Assembly (NCBI RefSeq): GCF_010093595.1 | Contig: NW_022985453.1 | Span: 459,745-523,744 of the forward strand | Length of the DNA stretch: 64,000 nt | Source of the DNA: Mytilinidion resinicola | Taxonomy: Eukaryota; Ascomycota; Dothideomycetes; Mytilinidiales; Mytilinidiaceae | Reading direction: 5' to 3' | Made by a program: the position numbers and the translations under genes | Notes under the pieces: model-generated | Seen by the model: only the letters and a program-made list of their open reading frames with translations | What the model was told of the DNA's origin: nothing | The model's database searches: none | Part shown: piece after piece, positions 36,191 through 47,085 of the stretch | Position numbering within the stretch: the stretch's first letter is position 1 | Layout: each line of letters begins with the position of its first letter

Positions 36191-39100
36191 ATGCTCTCCG
36201 GTCAGCGACAGACATGGCGGGCAGCTCTCCAGCACGCATCGCGGACCTCCTCTAGACAGCAGCTTGCATCTTCGTCGCCGTTGCACTGCGCTCGACGCCT
36301 ATATAGCATTCCTCCCGCCCGCTACTCGAGTCCCTTGGAGCGGTGCCGACTCGCACCCCCGAGCCTCATCAACTCCCGCAACTTCTCCTCTAGCACGACA
36401 TGGCGGAAAGACAAGTCGAACAAGCCAGCACCAGATGCCCCGGAGTCTGACGAGGTCAAGGAGGTCGAGGAAGATGGCAAGGACACCAAAGATCTCGAGG
36501 TCAAGGAGCCCAAAGAATTGGAGAAGGGAGGCGAGAGCACTGATGCCAAAACCACCACCCCAGATCCGATTCCTTCGTCAAAGGCTGCCGATAGCAAGGG
36601 TGTAGCAGCTGGAGGCAGTGGTGCCGAGTCTGGTGCTACCGGAGAAGGCGTCGCAAAGCGGCGGAGAACAGCAGCCGACAAATCAGTCGCCAAACCATCA
36701 CCTCCCGAAGTCTATCCACAGGTCATGGCCATACCGATCACCAAGCGTCCTATGTTCCCGGGGTTCTACAAAGCTATCACCATCAAGAATCGCGACGTAG
36801 CAAAGGCCTTGTCGGATATGATGAGCCGAGGACAACCCTACATTGGAGCTTTCATGTTCAAGGACGACAATGCGGACAAGGACACTATCAACAGCGCCGA
36901 GGAGATCTACGACGTCGGCACTTTCTGTCAAATCACAAGCCTCTTCACAGTTCCGGCAGGCCAAAACAGCGAGGCGGCCACTACCGCAGTCCTCTATCCC
37001 CACCGGCGAATCAAGATGAGATCACTGATCAAACCGAACTACACTGGTGTGAAGGAAGGCGATACTAGCAAAGTTGAGGCTGCCGCGGTTGAGGCGACAC
37101 TAGAAGGAGAGCCGACGGAGAAGGCGCAGGAAGAGTCAGTTGAGCAGAAGAAACCAGAGTCGGAGGATAACAAGGGCGATGTCGTTGCAAGTTTCGAAGA
37201 AACTGTCGCAGATTCGCACAAGTTGGAGAAGCCAGACTTCTACTACGAGCCCACAGCTTTCCTACGAGAACGACCGGTAACTCTCATCAACGTGGAGAAT
37301 ATCCCGGAGCATCCTTACGAACGGACCAACATGGAGATTCGTGCTCTTGTCAGCGAGATCGTCAACACCTTCAAGGAGGTGGCCTCCATTAACAACCTCT
37401 TCCGGGACCAGGTTTCTGCCTTCAGCAACAGTCAGAACTCGGGCAACGTCGGCGATGAGCCAGGAAAGCTAGCAGACTTCGCAGCGTCAGTAGCACAAGC
37501 TGAGTCAGCCGAGCTGCAGGAGATCATGGAAGAGGAGGACATGCAAACTCGTCTGACCAAAGCTCTCACTGCTTTGAAGAAGGAGCTGATGAACGCTCAG
37601 CTACAAAAGAAGATTGTATCGGATGTCGAAAGCAAGATCCACAAGAAACAGCGAGAGTACTGGTTGATGGAACAAATGAAGGGCATCAAGCGGGAGCTGG
37701 GTCTGGAGTCTGATGGAAAGGAAAAGCTTATCCAGACGTTCCAGGAAAAAGCCAATAGACTTTCGATGCCCGAGGCAGTCAAGAAGGTGTTCGATGAGGA
37801 ACTTAGCAAGCTCGCACACCTGGAGCAGGCAGCATCGGAATTCAACGTCACCCGCAACTACCTTGACTGGCTCACACAGATGCCTTGGGGTCAGCGAAGT
37901 GCCGAGAATTTCGGAATCAAACATGCCATGGCCGTGCTCGACGAAGACCACTACGGACTAAAGGATGTCAAGGATCGCATACTTGAATTCATTGCTGTTG
38001 GTAAGCTCCGTGGCACTGTCGAGGGCAAGATTCTATGCATGGTCGGACCTCCAGGTGTGGGTAAGACAAGTATCGGAAAGTCAATCGCGAGGGCTCTCGG
38101 CAGACAGTACTACAGGTTCAGTGTCGGTGGCCTTGCTGATGTAGCTGAAATCAAGGGCCACCGAAGAACTTACGTCGGTGCTCTGCCAGGAAGAATCATC
38201 CAAGCTCTCAAGAAGGTCCAAACTGAGAATCCTCTCATTCTCATTGATGAAGTCGACAAGATCGGCAAGGTAGCACACCCAAATTCCAAACCCCGCCAGC
38301 GGTTACTAAACCTCTATCAGGGCCATAACGGAGATCCATCTTCTGCGCTACTGGAACTCCTCGATCCGGAGCAGAACAACTCTTTCCTTGATCACTACAT
38401 GGACGTCCCAGTGGATCTGTCCAAGGTACTGTTTGTGTGCACTGCTAACATGACTGACACCATTCCACGACCTCTCCTGGACCGGATGGAATTGATTGAG
38501 CTCTCTGGCTACGTCGCCGACGAAAAGATGGCTATCGCTGACCGGTACCTCGCTCCCGCTGCGAAACAGCTCAGTGGACTCGAGAGTGTTGACGTACAAC
38601 TCGAAAACTCCGCCATTGTCGAACTAATCAACAAGTACTGCCGTGAAAGTGGTGTCCGAAATCTGAAGAAGCAGATTGAGAAGGTATACCGGAAAGCCTC
38701 GTTGAAGATCGTCCAAGATATTGGCGAAGACGATGTCCTCTCAGAAGCCAAGGCCCTGACGGACGAAGGTAAGGCTGCACAAGAAGAGGCCGCGAAAGAC
38801 GAAACCGATGTCAAGGAAACATCCCAAAACATCGCCAACGAAACCACCGAGAAACCCCGCGTCGCTCTCAATGTCCCCAGCTCTGTCCACGTCTCCATCA
38901 CCAAGGACAACCTCGCGGACTACGTCGGCCCCCCCGTCTTCACCTCCGACCGCATCTACGAAACCACCCCTCCCGGAGTTGCCATGGGCCTAGCCTGGAC
39001 CCAGATGGGCGGTGCAGCTCTCTACGTCGAATCCATCATCGAGAACACCCTGTCCTACTCCTCCCACCCCGGCCTCCAGCAAACCGGCAACCTCCGCCCC

Positions 39101-39716
39101 GTCATGAAAGAGTCCGTGTCCATCGCCTACAGCTTCGCCAAAGGCGTTCTCGCGCGCGAGTTCCCCAAGAACCGCTTCTTCGAGCACGCCCGCGTCCACC
39201 TCCACTGCCCCGAGGGCGCCGTTCCCAAAGACGGCCCGAGCGCCGGCATCACGATGGCCACGAGCCTGCTCAGCCTCGCCATCAACGAGCCCCTGGACCC
39301 GACCATCGCGATGACCGGCGAGCTGACCGTTACGGGGAAGGTGCTGCGGATTGGCGGCCTGCGCGAGAAGACGGTCGCGGCGAGACGTGCTGGCGCTAAG
39401 ATGATCATCTTCCCCGAGGATAATCTTAGCGACTGGCTGGAGTTGCCTGAGGTAAGCACCCCGCCTGACTGCCCTCAACTGTGTATGATAGACGTCAAAC
39501 TAACGGTAATAGAACATCAAAGACGGCATCGCGGGCAAGCCGGTGGGCTGGTACCGCGACGTCTTCGGGCTCGTGTTCCCGGGCCTGGATCGCGAGGCCG
39601 CGAACGCGCTGTGGAAGAAGGAGCTGAAGAAGCCCAAGGGGGCTTCGGCGCGCAAGGCGCTGCCGCAGCGGGAGGAGGGGGAGGGGGAGATTGAGGAGGC
39701 GGAGGAGGAGGAGTAG
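36191..39716 (+). CDS. PIM1: mitochondrial Lon protease (PIM1 homologue)
   Basis: ATP-dependent serine protease of the mitochondrial matrix that degrades damaged proteins. Two exons, 36191-39451 and 39513-39716, with a 61-nt intron (GTAAGC...AATAG), give 1154 aa, the normal length for fungal Lon. The N terminus is Arg/Ser-rich with LYSIPPARYSS and SRNFSSSTTW, a typical matrix-targeting sequence. A Lys/Glu-rich linker precedes the Lon substrate-binding domain (MAIPITKRPMFPGFYKAITI). Walker A GPPGVGKTS is near residue 618, Walker B LILIDEVDKIG near 683, the catalytic Ser in GPSAGI near 1016 and its Lys in REKT near 1059. The insertion VAHPNSKPRQRLLNLYQGHN after Walker B is unusual and may be lineage-specific; it starts at 38272 with no GT at the codon boundary, so a retained intron is not obvious but should be tested. 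The C-terminal tail is Glu-rich. Confidence 0.95.
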
Positions 39717-40602
39717 GTGGAGGGAGGGGGGATTGGAGAGTAGATGACTGTATAATAGATAACGAGACCCGTGAGCTGTAATTTTGGCACTGCATTAGAC
39801 TGGCGTTGCTGCCCCTGGGCCGGCGCGGGGCCGGCGCGGGTGAGGGCGTTGTATATAGCCTGGTTTGGACCCTCGGGAGCGGAGGGGAATAGGAATCATG
39901 CACCTCTTTATGTGACTTTGCGGTGCTGGTGACGCTGTGAGAGGTGCCTTGGAGTGCTCTAAATAGCCAGGGGAGGATGTCAAAGTTTGGAAGACATGAT
40001 TTGGGTTGGTGAATGATACGCCCCTATTTCAGACCTCATTACTTCCACCCCTCAGATCAATCAAGCACCGCTACTCATTTGCTACCCAGATGCCATCATC
40101 TGCCAGGTTTCGACCTATCATTATTAGTCCAGTAGCAATGTCAAAAGCCGGAGACTAGATATTGGACCCTATCACGTGACTTCGTGACGACCACCCAATC
40201 CACGAGCGCCCTTCATCAGGACACCTCCACGACCGCACAGATTGCGCCTTTGAGCCGTTTCCTTTTCCAAAGTGTTTGAACCACTGACGTGTCTCAGCCT
40301 CCCATAAACATCGCCAACGCACGTACAACCCCAAACAAATGCGATCCACCACAATGAGCCAGCTCTTTTGCAACTGTTCCAGCGCCTCCGCGTGCACTCC
40401 GAACCATTCCAGATCTTGCACTCCAAAGCAAACCACCCCACCCATAAAACAAACGACTCCCCCCCACCACCACGCTCTCGCCACTTCAAACGCTGCGTGC
40501 AAACGGCCTCGCACCACTCACACCACCACCACCCACACCACCACCACCCACCAACTCCAACTCCCATCCCCACCAATATAAAACCTCCCTGTCAAAGCAA
40601 GC
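39717..40602. other. intergenic with possible TATA element
   Basis: No gene recognised. The 3' untranslated region of Lon lies at the left. The right end is strongly CA/CC-rich (CACCACCACC around 40510-40560), and AATATAAAAC at 40574-40583 lies about 25 bp before the ATG of the next gene, which could be its TATA box. Confidence 0.4.
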
Positions 40603-41322
40603 ATGGGCTCCTCCCCCTCCCACCGCCCCCAAAATGCCCGCGCAATCCCGCCCCCTGACGTCGAAAGACCCGACCAAGCGCCCCCTCCGCGAAACCAGCC
40701 TCCCCCACTCACCTCTTCCTCCTACGCTCGATACCGCGCACAAGCCAGCCCCCCTCGACAAGGAGGAACCGCACCCCAACCCGCCGCCGCCGCCGACGAT
40801 TCCGCCGCCAAGACCCCAGCGACACAGCCCGCAGGACAGGGAAGAACCACACCCCAACCCGCCTCCACCACCCACGATCCCGCCACCAAGACCCCAGCGG
40901 CACGCTCCCCAGGCCAAGGAAGAGCCGAAACCCAACCCGCCGCCGCCGCCCACGATTCCGCCGCCAGGACCGCGCCAGGGGACCGTGGACAGGGAGGCGC
41001 CGTTGCCGAAGCCGCGGCCGCGGCCGCCAAGACCGGCTGGGCGGGGATTTGTGCGGGTGGGTTTGTAGGGAGTGTGCGAAAAGGGAGAGGGGAAGGGGAG
41101 GGAGAGGGAGAGGGAGAGGGGAGGGAGGAAGGAGGAGAAGGGGAGCAGAGGAAGTGGTGCAACTGCTGCCGGTGCAGGAGGGTGAGGGGGGTGCATGGGC
41201 GGAGTTGGGACTGCTTCTTTGCGGAGGGGGAGGAGTGTGCGAGGTGTGGGCATCGGGGGTGCGGAGGGTGCGGGGGGTATTTGAGTGTCGGGGTTGAGGA
41301 GGTGGAGGATGCGGAAGCGTAG
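40603..41322 (+). CDS. low-complexity protein with C-terminal Cys/His motif
   Basis: 239 codons starting MGSSPSHR; Gly at position 2 would permit N-myristoylation. The middle is a 26-residue unit repeated three times (78-bp DNA repeat), including TPQPAAAADDSAAKTP and variants, followed by an Arg/Gly/Glu-rich stretch. The C terminus holds WCNCCRCRR, then C, then ECARCGHRGCGGC, giving the pattern CCxC...CxxCxHxxCxxC. The gene at 41449-41814 on the opposite strand has the same pattern, which supports this frame over two other long open frames here. The motif looks zinc-binding and resembles small uncharacterised fungal proteins; no function is known to me. GC content is extreme, so open frames arise easily. 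Existence of the gene rests on the Cys/His motif. Confidence 0.5.
   Translation: MGSSPSHRPQNARAIPPPDVERPDQAPPPRNQPPPLTSSSYARYRAQASPPRQGGTAPQPAAAADDSAAKTPATQPAGQGRTTPQPASTTHDPATKTPAARSPGQGRAETQPAAAAHDSAARTAPGDRGQGGAVAEAAAAAAKTGWAGICAGGFVGSVRKGRGEGEGEGEGEGREEGGEGEQRKWCNCCRCRRVRGVHGRSWDCFFAEGEECARCGHRGCGGCGGYLSVGVEEVEDAEA
40765..41000. repeat. 78-bp tandem repeat, three copies
   Basis: The unit beginning GAGGAACCGCACCCCAACCC occurs near 40764, 40842 and 40920, with 78-bp spacing and high identity. Because 78 is a multiple of three, several frames stay open on both strands. Lies inside the Cys/His-motif gene. Confidence 0.8.
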
Positions 41323-41361
41323 AGAGGTTGAGAGGAGTATGAGACCTGGGATGAGGGAGAA

Positions 41362-41381
41362 GGGGGGGGGGGGGGGGGGGG
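41362..41381. repeat. 20-bp poly-G tract
   Basis: An uninterrupted run of twenty G residues between the 3' ends of two convergent genes. Such runs are unstable and hard to sequence; the length may not be exact. Confidence 0.85.
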
Positions 41382-41431
41382 ACGAGTGGACAGCGGGATT
41401 CAACATCCGCCGACACAGACTATTCAACTCC

Positions 41432-41483
41432 ATCCCTATCCTCCATCCCTATCCTCCATCCCTATCCTCCATCCCTATCCTAC
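41432..41483. repeat. 13-bp minisatellite, four copies
   Basis: Four head-to-tail copies of ATCCCTATCCTCC, the last slightly altered. It overlaps the 3' end of the minus-strand Cys/His-motif gene, whose stop codon falls inside the repeat, so copy number would change the C terminus. Confidence 0.85.
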
Positions 41484-41814
41484 CTACAAATTCCCCCCAT
41501 TTACTAAAAAACACAGGCGGACCATTTCGCCAATCCGCCTCTGCACCACCATTCCAATCCCCACCCTCAGTATCCTCCATCCACTCACCCTCCATGTCAT
41601 CATCGTGCATACCCTCCCACTGCTCACCATCCTCTCCGCCCTCTGTGATATCCTCAGCAGCCCCAGCGGTCCACTGCCCGCATTTCCCACACTCGATATG
41701 CGTGCAGACAACGCACTGTGCGCCTTTGGGGCGCCAGCCGGGGGAACCCGGGCCCGCGCATTTGCAGCAGTTGAAGTGGTTGGCGTAGGAGGTTGAGGAG
41801 ATGTAGATGGGCAT
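41449..41814 (-). CDS. small Cys/His-motif protein
   Basis: 121 codons starting MPIYISSTSYANHFNCC. The motif NCCKC, GWRPKGAQC, CTHIECGKC gives the pattern CCxC...CxxCxHxxCxxC near residues 16-46, a likely single zinc site. The rest is strongly acidic and Trp-rich (DMEGEWMEDTEGGDW). The same motif ends the gene at 40603-41322, which points toward it on the other strand, so the two are probably an inverted duplication that diverged. I recognise the layout as common in small uncharacterised ascomycete proteins but know no function. No signal peptide. The C-terminal residues come from the 13-bp minisatellite. Confidence 0.6.
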   Translation of the reverse strand: MPIYISSTSYANHFNCCKCAGPGSPGWRPKGAQCVVCTHIECGKCGQWTAGAAEDITEGGEDGEQWEGMHDDDMEGEWMEDTEGGDWNGGAEADWRNGPPVFFSKWGEFVGRIGMEDRDGG

Positions 41815-42492
41815 TTTGGCGGCCCTTGTTCGGTCCTGGTCTCGTGATCGTTGCTGAGTTTAAGTCTTAAAAGGTCGTTTAAGCTTAGGAAGTCTGCAAA
41901 GAAAGATGATTGATTCTCGATGGCTGCTAGTCGATATTACCGATGGTGGATGTCCGTGTATGAGTCTGCGAGAGAGTGAGTATCCGGGAAGGTCCATATA
42001 TACTACCCGCACCCCCTGTCTCCGTCTCCGCCGCACACATCAAAGACACGTAGCACGTGCGTGCTGCGGCATACTTGACCTTCACTTCATCATTTTGCTG
42101 GCTCTTGACTTCACTTCGCTTTCCCCGATGACTCCAATGTGAAGGGGGCTCGACCACATCGAGCATGAGTCGCTCTAACATCTGTGAGTCTTCCCAATCC
42201 GTACGTCCTCCTCAACCCTCAGCACCGATCGATACTCCATTCTCCATCAACAAAAGCTCTCGCTTTTTCATCCCTCGAATCGGAACAAGCATACACCACC
42301 GCAGCCGGGTCTGCATCCCTCATCAACACAAGTCGCTTTCGATACCAGTCGCTTTCGACCCCTCAAACCACACCACGCCCAACCATCACGCTTCGAAAGT
42401 CCGGTATCAGGATACCATACCATCGTCAGAACACTACCGACCCATTACCTTCACCCGCAAACTCCAACCATCCCCCGCCCACCCCAACAACC
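41815..42492. other. intergenic between divergent genes
   Basis: No separate gene. The right part (42184-42492) is open in the same frame as the next gene but is CT-rich, low in conservation signals and most likely its 5' leader. Confidence 0.4.
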
Positions 42493-43017
42493 ATGGGCGC
42501 CAAATCCTTCGCCCTCGGCCTCCTAACCGGCCTCCTCCTCACCCTCGCCCTAACCACCGCCTTCCTCCTCTGGCTAAAGCCCTACCTCACCGCCGGCAAA
42601 GCCGGCCTGCGCGTCTTCCGCGGCGTGCGCAGCCTCTGGCGGCGCCGTCGCCCCAAAGCGCCTGATCTCGAATCCGCCACCGCCACCTGCACCTCCACCC
42701 CGCCACCGCACAACCACCCCCCAGCATCGCGACCCGTCAGCGAGACGAACGGGAAGGGTGGGCGGCCCTGGCACACCATCGAGCTCCAAGCCTCATCCGT
42801 GTACGCGCACGCCGCGCCGCCGCGGAAAGCGTTTAATCCGCTGAAGCGCGCGAATACGGATAGCAGTGGTGGGCGGGGGGTGGTTGAGCGCGGCGGGCGG
42901 CAGCCGAAGCCGGTGCTTGCGCGGTTGAACACGGATGTCGCTAGCACGCCGCCGCTGCAGCGGGTGCATAGCAATGTTGAGTATCCGCGGCGGAGCCAGG
43001 AGAGCGTGAGAGCGTGA
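42493..43017 (+). CDS. small single-pass membrane protein, hypothetical
   Basis: 174 aa starting MGAKSFALGLLTGLLLTLAL in the context ACAACCATGG. Residues about 5-29 form one membrane segment (FALGLLTGLLLTLAL, then TTAFLLWL), followed by a basic stretch (RSLWRRRRPKAP) as expected for a cytosol-facing stop-transfer. The rest is low-complexity and polar, with RPWHTIELQASSVYAHA and RSQESV as the most protein-like parts. No family recognised. An in-frame upstream ATG at 42184 would add 103 residues, but they look like untranslated leader. Confidence 0.55.
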   Translation: MGAKSFALGLLTGLLLTLALTTAFLLWLKPYLTAGKAGLRVFRGVRSLWRRRRPKAPDLESATATCTSTPPPHNHPPASRPVSETNGKGGRPWHTIELQASSVYAHAAPPRKAFNPLKRANTDSSGGRGVVERGGRQPKPVLARLNTDVASTPPLQRVHSNVEYPRRSQESVRA

Positions 43018-44172
43018 GGGGAGCGGAGAACGCAGGGGCGGGGAGGGGTTGAGGGGGGCCGCGGGGGTGTTAGTTTCGTGATGTTTTGGTTTTGAGGAGG
43101 TTTGGGCTAGGGGGGGTTGGTTGGTTGTGTTACGTTCGGGTAGTGCTGTGCATGTTTAGGATTTGGTTACGCGCGTGTGCTGTTGGTATTTAGGATGTGT
43201 TGTGAGTTTGGAGCGTAGAGTTGCGAGATGTGCATGTGGATAATGTATAATGCCAGACGGGCTTCGTGGAGTTATAGCGCCGAAGCTGTTAGGTAGTCCC
43301 TACCAAATATCAGCCAAGTCAGCGAAAGCCTTACAAACCATGTCGATTTCCATACCTTCAAATCCAAGCCCATCCACAAGAAGCGCGCGACCACTCACCT
43401 ACCACAACCCTCACATCATCACAACATTCCTACTCCAATCAGTACAATCACTCGCACAATCAAGCACACCAAAAGCTCTCCAACATGGACGGCAAAAGTA
43501 CCCCATCTATTCCCCCCTCATCCAAAACTACCGAATAAATCTCAATATCTAAATTACAACAACATAGCAGTAATGCTTCAGAATGCCAATATATGTCCTC
43601 CCATCTTACGCTTTCACAATCATGATATCGTAACCTGCTAAATCTGAAAAAGTAGATGCAAAAAAAAAGAACAAATGAAAAACGCATGGCTAGAAGTGAG
43701 GATACGAAGATGAAAAACGCCCAAAATGATCCACCCAGCGCTAAAAATGATGAATGAAAAATTCCGAAAGGGTTTGTAAGGTTTTGGTGGTTTTTATACA
43801 GGGAGATTGAAGGGGATAAAATATGGGTAATGGGTGTTGAATGTGGTGGGTGTGTGGTGGGGCGACCCCGGTGCGTTTTTCTGGACCGTAGTGTGTGAGG
43901 TAGGGAATATGGTGAATGCGGCGGAAGCCGCTGTCATCCTAAACAGGCCCAGCGTTGGTGAGCATTTCCTCGACGGCGACTGATAGTTGTTGACCTGGTA
44001 TCGCGAAGTCTTCGAAGGGGTGGAGTACTTGATGCTAGTGACCCTTTTCGCCTTCCGTCCAGGAGCGTCGAGTGACGCCGTTGCGAGTGCAGCACATGAC
44101 CTTGCTGTGGGACAGGATATGGTGCAGCGTGCCGTAAACTTGTTGTGTAACAGAGCTATCCCCGGTATGCTC
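43018..44172. other. 3' flanks of convergent genes, nothing else seen
   Basis: Contains the presumed 3' untranslated regions of the membrane-protein gene and of the kinase gene. No further coding or repeat feature was recognised. Confidence 0.35.
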
Positions 44173-47085
44173 TCATATTTTCTCTGCTTCGAGATGCCTA
44201 TTACCACCCACAGCTTTGGGGACCAAGTGATGGAACTCCGGAATGAGGATGGACGGCGGTCTCATCAAAGTCCTCTCCTCAATCATTGGCGCATTCTCCG
44301 TATCTTTCCCTTTCTCTTTCGGTCCGAATACGTCGTCGATATTCAAACCAATGAAACCCCTCTCCGGCTCTTCCCACAGCGTCCCTTCGACACATCCATC
44401 CCTCTCTCCAACCCTCTTGACATCCAGGCTCGCCCTTATCCTCGCCGATTCACCCACAAAGTTGTCCATGTCCACGATTGGCTCGTTGAAACCGGAGTCC
44501 TGGTGGGGTGGGGGACTAAAAGGCGTCCGTATACTGAACCCAGTCCCGGTCCTACTCATCTCACCAAACACAGACTCCTTCCCAACCTCATCCTCCAGCT
44601 CCGCGAGTGTACTATCCTCCTTCCGACCAAGTAGATGAACGCGATCGCTGAAAGTGGGGTTGCGGAGAGGCGTGTCCATTGGAGGTGGCGGCGCGGAGGG
44701 TCGGTGGAATTCGTCAGCAGTCGCAGAAGCAACCGCGGCACCAAGTTGAAGCTGCGTATCTCCGCTCTTGAGGGACGATTCGAGAGAATTTTCAAGCTCT
44801 CCAGGTGGGGTGGAGATGCAGAGGGCGGAGGATTCTTCTCTCACGAAGTCGTGGGATTGCATGCCCACGTTGTGCCGTTGAACGAGGCGTGTATCGCCAT
44901 CGACGTAGACTTGTTCCCAGCGCGGCTCTCTGCTTTCGGGGAGACTGGCCGGTTCGTTTTCGAGTTCGCTATCGTCTAGACTCATGACGGAGCGTGGGGC
45001 GGCGTATGGCGAGTTGTCGTATTGGCGGTGGTTGGATCGTATCTCTGGTGGGCGGCCTCTAGGATTCGGAATGATGTAAGAGCCCGAAGAGCCAAATTGG
45101 TATTCAGTAGAGGGAGCACCGTCGGCAAAGGTAATGCCTCCAGCGGAGAATGACGAATGAGAGCGAGCTGAACGTTCTCGAAGAGTAGAGAGGTCCTCGA
45201 GGTTCACAGCAGTCGCAGGGTCGATGTATTCCTTGTCCGAACGATGGGTTGATATGCTATGGCGAGAGTTGATCAGGGGCTTGGGAGGCTCAGGGATGAC
45301 TTCGGGGAATTTTCCGAGAAGGGCCCTGGCAGTGAGTCTGTCACGGGGATTCTCGCTGAGGCATGCGATCACAAGCTCGCGATAATATTGCGGGATGTGG
45401 TTCGGACGAGCGAAAGTCCGGGTAAGCGGACGTTCTTGGCGTTCCGGTTCATCCTGTTGTTCCGCGAGGGCCCAGAGAACCATGCCCATTTGGAAGAGGT
45501 CAGATTTGACGCCGATGTAGATGGATATCCGTTGGCCGCTTTCAATCAGCTTGGCGAGCTCTGGGGGTTCCCATCCCACAGGACAACCGCGACGGTTGAT
45601 ATCGATGATTTTGGCGTCATCGTTGTCGTTGATGACAATGTTTGAGAGGGTGAAGTCGCCCTGGACAAAGCCAGCCTCGTGTATCTCCGAAAGGCCCTCG
45701 ACGATCTGCTTGGCCCATCTCTCGCGTCGTTCCCACGGGAGCTTGTCAGTGTTCTTCCAGTCGTAGAGCAAATCTACAAGAGCACCTTGATCTGCATAGC
45801 TGATGAGGAGACCTTTGATGAGTTCATCTTTGTCGTCCACGATGACTCCTTCAAACTTGATGACACTCTTGGAGTCACGGAGATTACAGAGCGCATTGAT
45901 CTCATATAGAAATTCTTCCACAGCATCTGGTCCTGGAATTTCTTTCTTGATGTAGTGCTTGCCATCCACAGTAACTTTGTACACGAAGCCTGAGATATGC
46001 GACTCGAAATTGACCGCGTTCTCTCGATATCGGCGGCAGGATAGATGGTCGACGGCGGGCGTTGCTGGATACGGTATGATTTCGTTGACGTCTTCGGTAA
46101 CGTGGACGTGGAGTCTGCCATCAGCCGTCTCGAGCTTGAGATTAGTGACTGTGTCGTAAAATTGTATGTCTGGTAGAGAGTCACGGATGGACTCATAGAT
46201 CCTCGCACTCTTGTCTCTCTGGTAATGCAGACTCTTCAGATCCGCTTCGAGTGAGTCAGGCTGCACGTCCCGATAGTCGCAGGAAACAGTGACTCTCCTC
46301 CACTTGTTCGACTCCTCGGCGTAGGTGATGAAAAACTTTTCCCGATCCGAAAGATCCCGGAAATGCATGCTGAGGTTGAGGATCCATTTTGCCTCGAGTT
46401 CTTGCTGCAGAAGATGCTCGTCAATGCCCTCGGACTCTACGTCATGCTCCGTAAACTCTCCAGTGGTCGACAGTGGGGGTGGTGGTCCAATAGGCGCCGG
46501 CTCCTCGGCGTTCTGATCGAAGCCAAAATCGACCTGTCGGGATCCAGGAGGTATGTTGGAGTCCTCTCCTCCTCCAATGGGTCTTCCTGGGGACTCCTGA
46601 AACGGGCTCTGTATCTCAGGCATCGAGCGTGATGGAATTGACACGGCCGGTGGGCTCAGTGCCTTCGGTTCACTGCCTCTCATGTCCATAGAGGTAGCCC
46701 TCCGCTCTTCACTGGCCGTATCTACCGGCAAAAGTCTATCCCTCTTCTCAGAGTTCATCCTCTTGAATGTCAACGGCCTCGGGAGACCCGGCACGACCCT
46801 CCTGCTCGTCCTCCTCCCCAGCAGTCCCGGCCGTCCGTTCTCCTTGTTATCGTCCGAGACGCGTCCGGACTTCTCGTCCCAGCCACCTGGCGGCGGCTCC
46901 TCGTCCTCCCTCTTGAGCCAATTCCCAAACTTCTGCAGATTGAGTCTGCTCCACATGTTCCTGCGGTCGGGGCTGCGCTGCTCTGCGGGCCTCTCGGTTT
47001 CGCGCTGGTCGGGCGGGAAGAAGAACTGCGGCATGGTCACGGCCATGCAGGGGTTCGTGAGAGGCAGCAGCGGTGCTCGCGGCAA
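44173..47085 (-). CDS. protein kinase-domain protein
   Basis: Up to 970 aa in one exon; in-frame ATGs at 47085, 47046 and 47034 are all possible, and MPQFFFPPDQRE (47034) is a plausible start. The N-terminal third is Ser/Pro-rich. The kinase domain spans roughly residues 350-610: the Lys is in HYIKKEIPG, the catalytic loop reads VQGDFTLSNIVI (HRD replaced by QGD), the metal-binding motif reads IIDIN (DFG replaced by DIN), and the activation-segment end is CPVGWEPPEL. Asp and Asn of both loops are kept, so activity is possible. KSDLFQMGMVLWAL and CLSENPRDRLTA are typical kinase subdomains IX and XI. The C-terminal third is disordered, with many SP/TP sites. This arrangement fits uncharacterised fungal kinase-like proteins. 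Substrate unknown. Confidence 0.8.
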   Translation of the reverse strand: MPRAPLLPLTNPCMAVTMPQFFFPPDQRETERPAEQRSPDRRNMWSRLNLQKFGNWLKREDEEPPPGGWDEKSGRVSDDNKENGRPGLLGRRTSRRVVPGLPRPLTFKRMNSEKRDRLLPVDTASEERRATSMDMRGSEPKALSPPAVSIPSRSMPEIQSPFQESPGRPIGGGEDSNIPPGSRQVDFGFDQNAEEPAPIGPPPPLSTTGEFTEHDVESEGIDEHLLQQELEAKWILNLSMHFRDLSDREKFFITYAEESNKWRRVTVSCDYRDVQPDSLEADLKSLHYQRDKSARIYESIRDSLPDIQFYDTVTNLKLETADGRLHVHVTEDVNEIIPYPATPAVDHLSCRRYRENAVNFESHISGFVYKVTVDGKHYIKKEIPGPDAVEEFLYEINALCNLRDSKSVIKFEGVIVDDKDELIKGLLISYADQGALVDLLYDWKNTDKLPWERRERWAKQIVEGLSEIHEAGFVQGDFTLSNIVINDNDDAKIIDINRRGCPVGWEPPELAKLIESGQRISIYIGVKSDLFQMGMVLWALAEQQDEPERQERPLTRTFARPNHIPQYYRELVIACLSENPRDRLTARALLGKFPEVIPEPPKPLINSRHSISTHRSDKEYIDPATAVNLEDLSTLRERSARSHSSFSAGGITFADGAPSTEYQFGSSGSYIIPNPRGRPPEIRSNHRQYDNSPYAAPRSVMSLDDSELENEPASLPESREPRWEQVYVDGDTRLVQRHNVGMQSHDFVREESSALCISTPPGELENSLESSLKSGDTQLQLGAAVASATADEFHRPSAPPPPMDTPLRNPTFSDRVHLLGRKEDSTLAELEDEVGKESVFGEMSRTGTGFSIRTPFSPPPHQDSGFNEPIVDMDNFVGESARIRASLDVKRVGERDGCVEGTLWEEPERGFIGLNIDDVFGPKEKGKDTENAPMIEERTLMRPPSILIPEFHHLVPKAVGGNRHLEAEKI

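Noticed and set aside
40486..41433. 315-codon minus-strand and 144-codon plus-strand open frames over the 78-bp repeats
   Set aside because: High GC and a repeat unit divisible by three open several frames. Only the frame ending in the Cys/His motif has outside support from the neighbouring gene.
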